A stretch of DNA of 50,174 nucleotides from Hydrogenothermus sp964516095 (lineage in GTDB: Bacteria > Aquificota > Aquificia > Aquificales > Hydrogenothermaceae), in contig CAZEYS010000005.1 in NCBI GenBank assembly GCA_964516095.1, forward strand, positions 1 to 50,174, read 5' to 3'. The notes below the pieces were generated by a model. The model made no database searches, was not told the DNA's origin, and worked only from the letters and a program-made list of their open reading frames with translations. This document shows positions 15,781 to 24,980 of this stretch, one piece after another. The stretch's first letter is position 1. Each line of letters begins with the position of its first letter. A program made the position numbers and the translations under genes.

Positions 15781-16743
15781 GTGTCTGAAGATTTCTTATC
15801 CCAGGAAGAAATAGATGCTCTTCTTGGAGGTGGAGAAGAAAAAAAAGAGGAAGAGGATAAGTCTCCAGTAAAACCTTTTGATTTTTCAAAAGTAGAGCAT
15901 ATAAAAAAAGGTGGTCTTCCTGGTCTTCAATTTATCTTTACAAAATGGACAAAACTCTTTAGAGAAGAAATAAGGTCTCTAATTCCTCAGATAAATATGG
16001 TATCTGTGAATGATATATACATTACACGCTTTAATGATTTTATGTTAAAAATTCCGTTACCTGCCAGTTATACCATAATATCCATGAAACCTCTTAAGGA
16101 AAACTCATTATTGGTGTTAGATTCAAGACTTGTCTTCACTGTTATAAGTGTACTATTTGGAGGTCCTCCAAAACCTTTTAAAGTAGAAGGCAGAGAGTTT
16201 ACAAAATTAGAACTTAGAATAGTCAAAGACTTTATAAATAGGATACTACAAACCTTTGAAAAGGTCTGGGAACCTATATTCCCTATAAAAGTTGAAATGA
16301 AATCGATAGAACTTAATCCAAATTTAGCAAGAATCGTATCTCCAAGTGAAAAGGTTATAATTGTAGAGCTTTCTGTTGATATAGATGGATTTGAATCCCC
16401 ATTTTTCTTCTGTTTTCCCCAGAGTACTTTTCTACCGATAAAGGACTTTATCTATTCAGAAATAGCTCAGATAGAAGAAGATATTGCATGGAAAAGTCTT
16501 TTACTTGAAAAGCTCAGAAAAACTAACGTTTATATGTGGGTTGAGCTACTAAAAACCAAGTACAAGGTAAGGGATATTTTAAGCTGGAAAGAGGGAACTA
16601 CTTTAGAAACAGAAGTTTCTACCGAAAATTTATTAAGTGTATATGTTCAGGATAAACCTAAATTTTTAGGGAAATTAGGTAAACTAAAAAATAAATTTGC
16701 TGTAAGAATTGAAAAAGTTCTAAAGGAAGAGGAAAATGAGTGA
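15781..16743 (+). CDS. fliM: Flagellar motor switch protein FliM
   Basis: A 320-residue switch protein. It begins with the CheY-binding peptide LSQEEIDALLGG (6-17), then an acidic linker, a CheC-like middle domain (about 45-225) and a C-terminal SpoA domain (about 245-315) that joins the C ring with FliN. The start is GTG at 15781 with AGGAGG upstream. Its 3' end overlaps fliN by 8 bp. Presence of an intact docking peptide agrees with a CheY-controlled switch. Confidence 0.96.
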   Translation: MSEDFLSQEEIDALLGGGEEKKEEEDKSPVKPFDFSKVEHIKKGGLPGLQFIFTKWTKLFREEIRSLIPQINMVSVNDIYITRFNDFMLKIPLPASYTIISMKPLKENSLLVLDSRLVFTVISVLFGGPPKPFKVEGREFTKLELRIVKDFINRILQTFEKVWEPIFPIKVEMKSIELNPNLARIVSPSEKVIIVELSVDIDGFESPFFFCFPQSTFLPIKDFIYSEIAQIEEDIAWKSLLLEKLRKTNVYMWVELLKTKYKVRDILSWKEGTTLETEVSTENLLSVYVQDKPKFLGKLGKLKNKFAVRIEKVLKEEENE

Positions 16744-17251
16744 AGAAAACAATAATCAGCAACAAGAAAATGAAAACTTAGATCAAGAAGAACTTGCCAA
16801 GCAGTGGGAAGAGGCTTTAAAACAACAACAAGAACAAGCTCAAGAGCAGCAAGAAGAAACCACTCCAGAAGACCAGGAAGAACTTGCCAAACAATGGGAA
16901 GAGGCTCTAAAACAGCAATCACAGGAAGAAAATCAAGGAACGTCAACTGAGGAAGATTTAAATTTACCTAAAGATGAAAAATTAGAACTTTTATTAGATA
17001 TTCCTTTAGAAATAAGTGTAGAAATAGGAGGAAGAAACCTGCCACTTGAAGATTTACTTAAACTAAACCCTAATACCGTTTTTGAGCTGGACAGATATAT
17101 AGATGAACCGATAGATATAAAAATAAATGGAAAACCAATCGCTAAAGGTGAGCTTTATACTGTCGAAAATAATTTTGGTATAAAAATTACAAGCATAATA
17201 ACTGTGGAAGAGAGAATTAAATTACTTTTAGAAAAAGGTGGAAAATTTTAA
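16736..17251 (+). CDS. fliN: Flagellar motor switch protein FliN with duplicated N-terminal peptide
   Basis: A 171-residue C-ring protein. The C-terminal SpoA domain (about 83-168: LLDIPLEISVEIGGRNLPLEDLL...) is canonical. The N-terminal 75 residues are Gln/Glu-rich and carry two nearly identical copies of DQEELAKQWEEALKQQ (16-31 and 46-61). A W-x-x-A-L peptide in the N-terminus of FliN proteins is known to take part in docking the FliH-FliI export ATPase, so this copy may offer two sites. It overlaps fliM and is followed directly by flgF. A second, shorter FliN is encoded at 37922-38233. Confidence 0.94.
   Translation: MSEENNNQQQENENLDQEELAKQWEEALKQQQEQAQEQQEETTPEDQEELAKQWEEALKQQSQEENQGTSTEEDLNLPKDEKLELLLDIPLEISVEIGGRNLPLEDLLKLNPNTVFELDRYIDEPIDIKINGKPIAKGELYTVENNFGIKITSIITVEERIKLLLEKGGKF
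16781..16918 (+). repeat. 90-bp-spaced direct repeat in fliN
   Basis: Two 48-bp copies (16781-16828 and 16871-16918), offset by 90 bp, encode the same 16 residues with mostly silent differences between them. The third-base changes show the duplication is not recent and that the peptide has been kept by selection. Confidence 0.9.
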
Positions 17252-17968
17252 ATGGCTGTAAATTTTCAACCTATATATGTACTGGCATCAGGTGGTGAAA
17301 GAGCCCTTGAACAACTTGATACAGTAACTAATAACCTGGCAAATGTAGATACCCCTGGATTTAAAAAGATGATTTTAAAAGAGATGAGTCAAAAAATTCC
17401 TGATAATCCTGGTCAGTCCAAAGAATTATTTGTTTTCCCCAGATTTGAAGATACACCAGTTATACTTTCTCAGGGAAGTTTAAGGAAAACAGACAGTCCA
17501 TTTGATGTAGCTATAGACGGAGAAGGCTTTTTTCAAATTTTGGTAAAAAACCAGATTGTTCTTACAAGAAATGGACACTTTTTTGTTAACCAAGATGGAT
17601 ATCTTGTGGATGCTAATGGAAATCAAGTTTTAGATACAAATGCAAATCCTATAAAAATAGATTCGTCAAAAAATATACAAATATCTCAGGATGGAAGCAT
17701 TTTTCAACAAGGAACGTTAGTAGCAAAACTTTCTGTTGTAAATTATGAAAAAGTAAAACATTTAGGAAATTCCTATTACCAGCCCCAAGGAAGACAAACA
17801 AATCCAGAATTCAAGATATATCAGGGATTTTTAGAAAACTCTAATGTAAATCCCATTAAAGCAATGGTTGATCTTATAAATGCCCAAAGAAGAATGGAAA
17901 TGTATGGAAACTTAATGAGAAGTTTAGATAACTTAGCCCAAAAGAGTAACGAAATAGGAAGAGCATAA
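17252..17968 (+). CDS. flgF: Flagellar rod protein FlgF
   Basis: A 238-residue proximal/distal rod subunit. The N-terminal axial motif is LEQLDTVTNNLANVDTPGFKK (19-39), with the TPGFK loop of rod/hook proteins. The central FKKM...DSPFDVAIDGEGFFQI segment and the C-terminal NSNVNPIKAMVDLINAQRRMEM helix match FlgF better than FlgG, which follows. It starts immediately at the stop of fliN (ATG one base later) and is 14 bp from flgG. It is exported through the flagellar gate and assembled in the periplasm. Confidence 0.92.
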   Translation: MAVNFQPIYVLASGGERALEQLDTVTNNLANVDTPGFKKMILKEMSQKIPDNPGQSKELFVFPRFEDTPVILSQGSLRKTDSPFDVAIDGEGFFQILVKNQIVLTRNGHFFVNQDGYLVDANGNQVLDTNANPIKIDSSKNIQISQDGSIFQQGTLVAKLSVVNYEKVKHLGNSYYQPQGRQTNPEFKIYQGFLENSNVNPIKAMVDLINAQRRMEMYGNLMRSLDNLAQKSNEIGRA

Positions 17969-17982
17969 AAGGAGGAATAAAA

Positions 17983-18783
17983 ATGATTAGAGCTCTATGG
18001 ACATCTGCAAGTGGAATGGAAGCTCAGCAGTTAAATTTAGATGTAATATCTCACAATATTGCAAACGTTAACACAGTAGGATTTAAAAAAAGCAGGGCAA
18101 ACTTTGAAGACCTGATATACCAGAATTTAAAAGACCCAGGAGTTATGAGTTCTACAGAAACAAGAGTGCCAACAGGTATGCAAGTTGGATTGGGAGTTAA
18201 ACTATCAGATGTGGCTAAGTCATTTTCTCAAGGAAGCTTAATGAAAACAGACAGACCATTAGACATAGCAATTCAAGGGAAAGGATTTTTTAAAATTGAA
18301 CTACCTGGTGGAGGTGAAGCATACACCAGAGCTGGTGATTTTCAGATTGATGATCAAGGATACATTGTAACACCTGAAGGGTATAGATTGAGTCCCAACA
18401 TTCAAGTTACGGCTCCCGAAACTTTAATAAGTATAAATATAAGTGAAAATGGAAATGTATACGCAGTTAGGAATGAAGGAGGAGTTCAAACTACAGAAGA
18501 ATTAGGACAGATAAAACTATATAGATTTATAAATCCTCCTGGTCTTCAGGCTATAGGACAAAACCTATTTAAGCAAACAGATGCATCTGGAGAACCTATT
18601 GAGGGAGACCCAAATACAGATGGATTTGGTAAACTTGCACAAGGATTTTTAGAGGCATCAAATGTCAACATTGTTGAAGAGATGGTAAATCTTATTGTTG
18701 CCCAAAGAGCATATGAGATGAATTCTAAAGGTATTACAACTGCAGATGAAATGCTTAGAACTGTGGCGACACTTAAATCTTAG
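17983..18783 (+). CDS. flgG: Flagellar distal rod protein FlgG
   Basis: A 266-residue distal rod subunit. Conserved parts: ALWTSASGMEAQQLNLDVI and SHNIANVNTVGFKK at the N-terminus, DRPLDIAIQGKGFFKI in the D1 region and the C-terminal VEEMVNLIVAQRAYEMNSKGI helix ending TVATLKS. A strong AAAGGAGG precedes the ATG. Length is normal (about 260). Its last 38 bp overlap flgA. Confidence 0.96.
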   Translation: MIRALWTSASGMEAQQLNLDVISHNIANVNTVGFKKSRANFEDLIYQNLKDPGVMSSTETRVPTGMQVGLGVKLSDVAKSFSQGSLMKTDRPLDIAIQGKGFFKIELPGGGEAYTRAGDFQIDDQGYIVTPEGYRLSPNIQVTAPETLISINISENGNVYAVRNEGGVQTTEELGQIKLYRFINPPGLQAIGQNLFKQTDASGEPIEGDPNTDGFGKLAQGFLEASNVNIVEEMVNLIVAQRAYEMNSKGITTADEMLRTVATLKS

Positions 18784-19693
18784 TGTTGCCTTTGTTTTTA
18801 TACTAATATTCTCTTCTTTTGCAAATACTGTAAAAACTGGGCTTAACTTAAAAGACATAGTATATGTAAATTCTCGAGATGTTTACATTAAAGATATAGC
18901 CACGGTCAGCTCCCAAAATAAAAATCTAAAAAAGTACATATCCTCTATAAAGGTAAAAACCATTTATGCAGATAAAGATAGAATAACCAAAAATGATGTT
19001 TTGAATGCTTTAAAGCAAAACTACATTGACACAACCAATGTTATAATCAATGGTAAGTATACTATTGTGGTTCTTAATAAGACCAGAATAAATGAAGATT
19101 TCATAAAGCAAATTTTAAAAAATTACATCAAAAGTAGATATAAAAACCTTGATATAGAAGAAATAAGAACATCAAAAGTAAGCATAGATGTTGTCGGAAA
19201 ACCAAAAATAACCATTTCTCCTAAAGGACAAACCAATAGTTATATCTACTTTGACATTTTTATAAACAGAAGAAAAATTTCGGCAAGTGTAAAGTACTAC
19301 CCTGTAAAAAAGGTAGTTGTGGCAAAAAGATACATTCCTAAAGGAAGTGTAATATCAGTTTATGATGTTAAGTTAAGTAAAGTTAAGATAAAAAAAGACG
19401 AAAGATATTTTACCAATGTTAATGAAGTGATAGGAAGAAAGGTCAAATTTTCCATAAAAGCAAATGAGCCTATAAAAGAAAAATATATACAGAAAAACTT
19501 TATTGTAAAAAGGAATACCAATGTAGAGGTTGTTTTTCAAAGAGGAAGTTTTAAAATAAAATTACTAGGTAGAGCTTTAGAAAATGGACAACTTGGTGAC
19601 CTTATTAAGGTTAGGAATTTATCCTCTGGAAAGGTGATATTATGCAGAGTAATTGGACAGAATCGAGTAAAATTCGTATCTGGCTTAAGATAA
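18746..19693 (+). CDS. flgA: P-ring assembly chaperone FlgA
   Basis: A 315-residue periplasmic chaperone for the P-ring protein FlgI. A hydrophobic segment at 12-25 ending SSFANT is a Sec signal peptide. The C-terminal SAF domain is seen in KKVVVAKRYIPKGSVISVYDV and the NVEVVFQRGSFKIKLLGRALENG segment, the family signature. The frame has no other ATG/GTG/TTG start near the signal peptide, so it must start within flgG (ATG at 18746, 38-bp overlap), although the ribosome binding site is weak. It is slightly longer than many FlgA. It overlaps flgH by 52 bp. Confidence 0.9.
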   Translation: MKCLELWRHLNLSVAFVFILIFSSFANTVKTGLNLKDIVYVNSRDVYIKDIATVSSQNKNLKKYISSIKVKTIYADKDRITKNDVLNALKQNYIDTTNVIINGKYTIVVLNKTRINEDFIKQILKNYIKSRYKNLDIEEIRTSKVSIDVVGKPKITISPKGQTNSYIYFDIFINRRKISASVKYYPVKKVVVAKRYIPKGSVISVYDVKLSKVKIKKDERYFTNVNEVIGRKVKFSIKANEPIKEKYIQKNFIVKRNTNVEVVFQRGSFKIKLLGRALENGQLGDLIKVRNLSSGKVILCRVIGQNRVKFVSGLR

Positions 19694-20346
19694 GCTCCAT
19701 TATTTTCATAAGTTTTTACATCTTTTCATGTTCTGAGAAAGAACGTGCACTTAAACCATTTAATCCTAAGCCACCAGAAATAGTAGAGGAAAATATAAAA
19801 ACTTCACCTGGTTCTTTGTATACAGGTTATGATAACCTTTTTTCAGATGATAAAGCATTCCGAGTAGGAGATACTATAACAATCAAAGTTGTTGAAAATA
19901 TCTCCGGACAGGGAAGTGCCCAAAGTGCTGCAAGTAAAGATGACAAGATTAATTTTGACTTTCCATCACCGAAACTTATGGGAAAAGATTTGATAAACAA
20001 AACCCCAATTGCAGGTGTAACAGCAGGTTCCTCAGATAAGTTCAAAGGTTCTGGAAGTACTAAAAGAAATGCAAAGTTAGTGGCCACTATCACTGCAAGG
20101 GTTGTTAAAGTGTATCCAAATGGAAACTTATTTGTTGTTGGAAAAAAAATAATAAGAATAAATGATGACGAGCAGGTATTGAGAATATCAGGAATAGTTA
20201 AACCAACTTATATAGAACAGGATAACTCTGTTTATTCTTCAAGGATTTCAGACATGTATATAGAGTACAATGGCCACGGCTATATAGCTGACCATCAAAA
20301 ACCAGGTTGGCTTGCAAGATTTCTTGCAAAAATATGGCCTTTTTAG
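19642..20346 (+). CDS. flgH: Flagellar L-ring lipoprotein FlgH
   Basis: A 234-residue outer-membrane lipoprotein of the L ring. The lipobox ends at Cys30 (ISFYIFSC), after a hydrophobic stretch from about residue 14. The mature part has the family core: FRVGDTITIKVVENISGQGSAQS, then a Gly/Ser/Lys-rich region, ITARVVKVYPNGNLFVVGKK and the C-terminal SDMYIEYNGHGYIAD segment. The start is inside flgA, preceded by AAAGGTG, and no other start is available. Presence of FlgH and FlgI indicates a diderm envelope. Confidence 0.94.
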   Translation: MQSNWTESSKIRIWLKISSIIFISFYIFSCSEKERALKPFNPKPPEIVEENIKTSPGSLYTGYDNLFSDDKAFRVGDTITIKVVENISGQGSAQSAASKDDKINFDFPSPKLMGKDLINKTPIAGVTAGSSDKFKGSGSTKRNAKLVATITARVVKVYPNGNLFVVGKKIIRINDDEQVLRISGIVKPTYIEQDNSVYSSRISDMYIEYNGHGYIADHQKPGWLARFLAKIWPF

Positions 20347-20355
20347 AGGTATAGC

Positions 20356-21453
20356 ATGAAAATACTTTTATCGCTAATATTCGGATTTTTAATATATGCA
20401 AATTCATTTGCAGGGAATATAGTAAAAATTAAAGATGAAGTAAATGTTGTAGGTGTTAGAGGTAACTATCTGGTAGGTTATGGTATTGTTGTTGGATTGA
20501 ATGGAACTGGCGATGGAACAACAAGCAGATTCACTCTTTTAAGTGTAGCAAATATGCTTAAAAAAATGGGAGTTTATATAGACCCTGGACAAGTAAGAAC
20601 TAAGAATGCTGCAGCTGTTATAGTTACAGCCACACTTCCACCTTTTGCTAAAAGTGGAATGAGATTTGACGTTCATGTAAGTTCATTAGGGGATGCCAAA
20701 AGTATAGGAAACGGTATTTTAATAAGAACTCCTTTAAGAGGACCTGATGGTAAAGTTTATGCATTTGCTCAAGGACCTGTTTCTATAGGAGGAGGTTTTT
20801 CTGAATCTAACAAAGGAGGAAAAATACAAAAAAACTTTCCAACAGCAGGAATAGTAGTTAATGGTGGAATAGTAGAACTTGACCTACCATTTTCTTTTGA
20901 AAATCAAAAACAAATAATCTTAACTTTAAAAAATCCAGACTTTGATGAAGCAACACAGATAGAAAGGGTGATAAATGAGTATTTTAAAAAGAACATAGCA
21001 AAAGCAATAGATGTATCAACTGTAAAGGTCAATATTCCACCGAATGTAAAGGATAAGGTTGCATTTTTGTCACAGATACTAAACTTAAGAATTAGAGTAG
21101 ACAATGAACCTGTTATCGTTATAGACGAAAGAACTGGAACTGTAATAATGAGCGGTGAGATTAAATTGGATACACCTATTTATGTGTCTCATGGAAACAT
21201 ATATGTAGAAGTTGTGAAAAAACCCCTAATTTCCCAACCTCCACCATTATCAGGAGGTCAAACGGCCGTTACACAGCAAATGCAAACTACAGTAGTCGAA
21301 GAGAGTGGAAGAATTTTCGGTTTAAAATCTCCAACACTAAAAGACCTTGTAGATGTTTTAAACGAAGTTGGAGTTTCACCACGTGATTTAATTGCTATTA
21401 TACAGGCTATAAAAAAAGCTGGCAAAATTCATGCTAAAATTAAAGTAATGTGA
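20356..21453 (+). CDS. flgI: Flagellar P-ring protein FlgI
   Basis: A 365-residue periplasmic ring protein. A signal peptide (residues 1-21, ending ANSFAG) is followed by VKIKDEVNVVGVRGNYLVGYGIVVGLNGTGD-type sequence, which is the FlgI signature. Further conserved parts are the SSLGDAKSIGNGILIRTPLRGPDG region and the C-terminal SPTLKDLVDVLNEVGVSPRDLI region. It forms the bushing around the rod in the peptidoglycan layer, assembled with FlgA help. Length is standard. Confidence 0.97.
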   Translation: MKILLSLIFGFLIYANSFAGNIVKIKDEVNVVGVRGNYLVGYGIVVGLNGTGDGTTSRFTLLSVANMLKKMGVYIDPGQVRTKNAAAVIVTATLPPFAKSGMRFDVHVSSLGDAKSIGNGILIRTPLRGPDGKVYAFAQGPVSIGGGFSESNKGGKIQKNFPTAGIVVNGGIVELDLPFSFENQKQIILTLKNPDFDEATQIERVINEYFKKNIAKAIDVSTVKVNIPPNVKDKVAFLSQILNLRIRVDNEPVIVIDERTGTVIMSGEIKLDTPIYVSHGNIYVEVVKKPLISQPPPLSGGQTAVTQQMQTTVVEESGRIFGLKSPTLKDLVDVLNEVGVSPRDLIAIIQAIKKAGKIHAKIKVM

Positions 21454-21461
21454 GGAATACT

Positions 21462-21755
21462 ATGAAAATAAAACCAGCAATAGTTCCATATTGGGATGTT
21501 CAAAAAATTAGCGCTAAAAAAAATATTGACGATGTTGCAAAAAAATTTGAAGCAATGTTTTTAAAAATGATTTTGAAAGAATTCAGAAAAACAATTCCAA
21601 AAGGTTTATTTAATAGTAGTTTTTCAAGTAAAATATATATAGATATGTTTGATATGAGTATAGCAGAAAAGCTGTCTGAAAAAGATGCTCTGGGCCTTCA
21701 AGAATATATAAAAAACGCTATCAAAGCATATACCAGATATTCTGGTGGTAAGTAA
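21462..21755 (+). CDS. flgJ: Rod-binding protein, FlgJ N-terminal type
   Basis: A 97-residue protein equal to the rod-binding domain of FlgJ: KKFEAMFLKMILKEFRKTIPKG followed by YIDMFDMSIAEKLSEKDALGLQEYI. The muramidase domain found in enteric FlgJ is absent, as in many other bacteria, so a separate enzyme would be needed to open the cell wall. The frame is open from a GTG at 21450, but AGGA at 21453-21456 is spaced for the ATG at 21462, which I prefer. It follows flgI as in most flagellar operons and overlaps flhA by one base. Confidence 0.9.
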   Translation: MKIKPAIVPYWDVQKISAKKNIDDVAKKFEAMFLKMILKEFRKTIPKGLFNSSFSSKIYIDMFDMSIAEKLSEKDALGLQEYIKNAIKAYTRYSGGK

Positions 21756-23842
21756 TGTCTGAAACCCTTTTTATATTTTTCAATAAAATCCAAAAACACT
21801 CAGATATTATCGTAATTGTACTGCTCCTGGCTATCCTGGGGGCAATGGTTTTACCAGTTCCTCCATTTTTACTTGATATTCTTTTAACTGCAAGTATAAC
21901 ATTTTCGCTGGTTATATTAATGACTACCATTTATATAAATAATCCTCTACAGCTCTCATCATTTCCTTCTTTACTATTGCTGGCAACCCTTTTTCGTTTA
22001 TCACTAAATGTTGCAACTACTAGAAGGATTTTACTACATGGTCATGAAGGTCCAGATGCAGCAGGTCAGGTAATAAAAGCATTTGGAGAATTTGTTGTTG
22101 GAGGCAACTACATTGTAGGTATTATAGTTTTTATAATCCTTGTAACTATTAACTTTATTGTTATAACTAAAGGTACAGAAAGAATATCAGAAGTTGCAGC
22201 AAGATTTACACTTGATGCTCTACCTGGTAAACAAATGGCAATTGATGCAGATTTAAATGCTGGAATTATTGATGAGAAAGAAGCCCAGCGAAGGAGAGAA
22301 CAAATCCAGAAGGAAGCAGACTTTTATGGAGCTATGGATGGTGCCAGTAAATTTATAAGAGGAGATGCCATTGCTGGAATTATAATTACATTAATAAACA
22401 TTATAGGTGGAATAGCCATCGGCGTTTTACAACATCATATGGATATCAAATCTGCTCTAAAGACTTTCACAATACTAACAGTTGGAGATGGTCTTGTAAG
22501 TCAAATCCCTTCATTGATAACTTCAACAGCTGCAGGTTTAATGGTTACCCGGGCAGTAGCTAAGGAAAATTTAGGTTATGAGATAGTTAAAGAGCTAACA
22601 TCTTTTCCTAAAGCATTATATATGGCTGCAGTTGCACTATTTATAATGGGAATTGTACCAGGAATGCCTACTATACCATTTTTTATTTTAGGATCACTTT
22701 TAGCCTTAACTGGATATATAATGCAAAAAACAGCTGAAGAAAAGAAAATACAAGAAGAAGAAGAAAAAGCACGAGAGCTTCTGAAGGAATCAAAAGATAA
22801 AGAAGAAACAGAAGAAGAATTTATAGTACAACCTGAAATGATAACATTTGAAATAGGTTACGGGTTAATTCCTTATGTTGATGAGTCTAAAGATGGACAA
22901 ATAATAAAAAGAATAAAATCATTGAGAAAACAACTAACTAAAGAATTGGGAATTATCATTCCACTTATTCATATAAAGGATAATCTAGAACTAAAACCAG
23001 GAGAATACAGAATTCTTATAAAAGATGTAGAAGTTGCGCGAGGAGAGGTTGTCCCTGACCATTTACTTGCAATAGATACCGGAAACACAAAAGGCCCAAT
23101 AGAAGGAATAAAAACCAAAGATCCAGCTTTTGGACTTGATGCATACTGGATTAAACCAGAGCTAAAAGATAAAGCAAAAATGCTTGGATACACAGTTGTA
23201 GATATTCCAACAGTTATAATAACTCATCTATCTGAAGTAATTAAAAACCATGCCCATGAAATACTTGGAAGAGCCGAGACAAAAGAGATTGTAGAATCTG
23301 TGGCTAAAAAATATCCTATAATAAAAGAAATCGTTCCTGAACAGGTGCCTTTAAACATACTTCATAGAGTTCTGCAAAATTTACTGAAAGAAAACATACC
23401 TATCCGGGACATCCTGACTATAGTCGAAACTTTATCTGACAATATAGTTAAAACAAATGACCCTGAAATACTCACTGAGTTTGTAAGACAATCTCTTAAA
23501 AAGATTATATCTTCTAAATATGCAAAAAATGGAAAACTTTTTGCAGTTGTACTTTCTCCAGAAACAGAAAACTATATTATGGAAAAAGTTAAAGAAGGAG
23601 AAGGAGAACTGCCACCTTTAGATCCTGTTTTTGTTCAGAATTTAGTAATGAAATTAAGCCAGTCAGCCGAAAAATTTATAATGAATCAGGCAACACCTGT
23701 ACTGCTTACATCCCCAGCAATAAGAAGATACGTAAAACAATTAATAGAGCCTTACTTGCCAAACTTTGTAGTTTTGTCGTATAGTGAAATAGACCCAAAA
23801 ATTAAAGTAGAAATAGTAGGTTCTATAGATGCAAACCAATAA
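21755..23842 (+). CDS. flhA: Flagellar export gate protein FlhA
   Basis: A 695-residue inner-membrane protein, the main export gate. The N-terminal half (about 20-330) has about eight membrane segments. The FHIPEP family motif covers ERISEVAARFTLDALPGK then QMAIDADLNAGIIDEKEAQRR (about 150-185). The cytoplasmic half (about 350-695) forms the nonameric ring that receives chaperone-substrate complexes. It begins in a TAATG overlap with flgJ and its end overlaps flhF by 14 bp. Confidence 0.97.
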   Translation: MSETLFIFFNKIQKHSDIIVIVLLLAILGAMVLPVPPFLLDILLTASITFSLVILMTTIYINNPLQLSSFPSLLLLATLFRLSLNVATTRRILLHGHEGPDAAGQVIKAFGEFVVGGNYIVGIIVFIILVTINFIVITKGTERISEVAARFTLDALPGKQMAIDADLNAGIIDEKEAQRRREQIQKEADFYGAMDGASKFIRGDAIAGIIITLINIIGGIAIGVLQHHMDIKSALKTFTILTVGDGLVSQIPSLITSTAAGLMVTRAVAKENLGYEIVKELTSFPKALYMAAVALFIMGIVPGMPTIPFFILGSLLALTGYIMQKTAEEKKIQEEEEKARELLKESKDKEETEEEFIVQPEMITFEIGYGLIPYVDESKDGQIIKRIKSLRKQLTKELGIIIPLIHIKDNLELKPGEYRILIKDVEVARGEVVPDHLLAIDTGNTKGPIEGIKTKDPAFGLDAYWIKPELKDKAKMLGYTVVDIPTVIITHLSEVIKNHAHEILGRAETKEIVESVAKKYPIIKEIVPEQVPLNILHRVLQNLLKENIPIRDILTIVETLSDNIVKTNDPEILTEFVRQSLKKIISSKYAKNGKLFAVVLSPETENYIMEKVKEGEGELPPLDPVFVQNLVMKLSQSAEKFIMNQATPVLLTSPAIRRYVKQLIEPYLPNFVVLSYSEIDPKIKVEIVGSIDANQ

Positions 23843-24980
23843 TAGTGAAGTAAAGATATACGAAGGAGAAAACCTTCAAGAGCTTATATATAAGGCAAAA
23901 GAAGAACTTGGAGAAAACGTCAAAATACTTCATTATGAGGAAATAGTAGAGAAAAGCTGGTGGTTTCCATTTAGAAAAAAGAAAAAATTTAAACTGTTTG
24001 TAGAAAAACAAGAAGAAGTTCAAAAACAAACTCCTGAGATTAATTTTGATGAACTCTTATCTAAAGTTGAAGAAATGATAGAAGAAAAAATAAAGATGGT
24101 ATATCAACCTATTGAGGTACCTGAATGTGATGTTTATAAAGCATCTTCAGAGTTGGATTTAGAAGAATTTACAGGCGAATCTATAGATTTAATCCATATG
24201 CTAATAAAAAAAGGAGTAGAACCTGAATACGCAAAAGAAATTGTACGTTCAAGTTGTGGACTGGATATAGATACAAACAAATTAGACCTTACATTTTCTA
24301 CTTTTGAAGAAGCATTAATCAATGGTTTTAAAGAGAATATATCCTTCTTTAACAATTTCGATTTATCAGCAGATGAAAGTAAATTTAAAGTACTGACATT
24401 CGTAGGACCTACAGGAGTTGGAAAAACAACAAATTTATTTAAAATAGCCTCTGACTTTATTTTAAATAAAAACCTAAAAGTAGGAGTGATATCAACCGAT
24501 ACTTTTAAAGTAGGTGCAGTTGAGCAAGCAAGATTTTATGCAAATGTACTTAATATACCTTTTTATACGCTAAGTGATTATAAAAATTTGAGAAAAACTC
24601 TGTTGGAACTTTCTAATATGGATGTGGTACTTATCGATACGGTAGGGAGAAGTCATTATGACTCATGGAGGCTTGCGGAGATTAAAGAGATACTAAAAGG
24701 TGGAATGGAATGGCTTGACTGTATTTTAACAATAAGTTGTAACTATTCTTATACAGAAGCTATTAATGTGGTAAACAAGTATAAATCTTATTTTCCTGTA
24801 AGATACTTGCTTTTTACTAAAATAGATGAATCATCAAATCCAAGCCTGATAGTAAATTTAGCTATGAAAACCAAGTTACCTGTAACTTATATAAGCGTTG
24901 GTCAAAGAGTTCCTGAGGATATAAAAATTTTAACTCCTAAATTACTGGCTTCTTACTTCTTAGAGGAAATGCATGAATGA
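23829..24980 (+). CDS. flhF: Flagellar placement GTPase FlhF
   Basis: A 383-residue SRP-type GTPase. The N-terminal B domain (1-100) is variable. The N domain (about 105-180) leads into the NG core with P-loop GPTGVGKT (193-200), the STDTFKVGAVEQARFYA box, DTVGRS (G3) and TKID (G4). FlhF recruits early basal-body parts to the pole in polar flagellates. With flhG next to it, a polar or spatially controlled flagellum is expected; this is inference from the family. The C-terminus overlaps flhG by 8 bp. Confidence 0.95.
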   Translation: MQTNNSEVKIYEGENLQELIYKAKEELGENVKILHYEEIVEKSWWFPFRKKKKFKLFVEKQEEVQKQTPEINFDELLSKVEEMIEEKIKMVYQPIEVPECDVYKASSELDLEEFTGESIDLIHMLIKKGVEPEYAKEIVRSSCGLDIDTNKLDLTFSTFEEALINGFKENISFFNNFDLSADESKFKVLTFVGPTGVGKTTNLFKIASDFILNKNLKVGVISTDTFKVGAVEQARFYANVLNIPFYTLSDYKNLRKTLLELSNMDVVLIDTVGRSHYDSWRLAEIKEILKGGMEWLDCILTISCNYSYTEAINVVNKYKSYFPVRYLLFTKIDESSNPSLIVNLAMKTKLPVTYISVGQRVPEDIKILTPKLLASYFLEEMHE

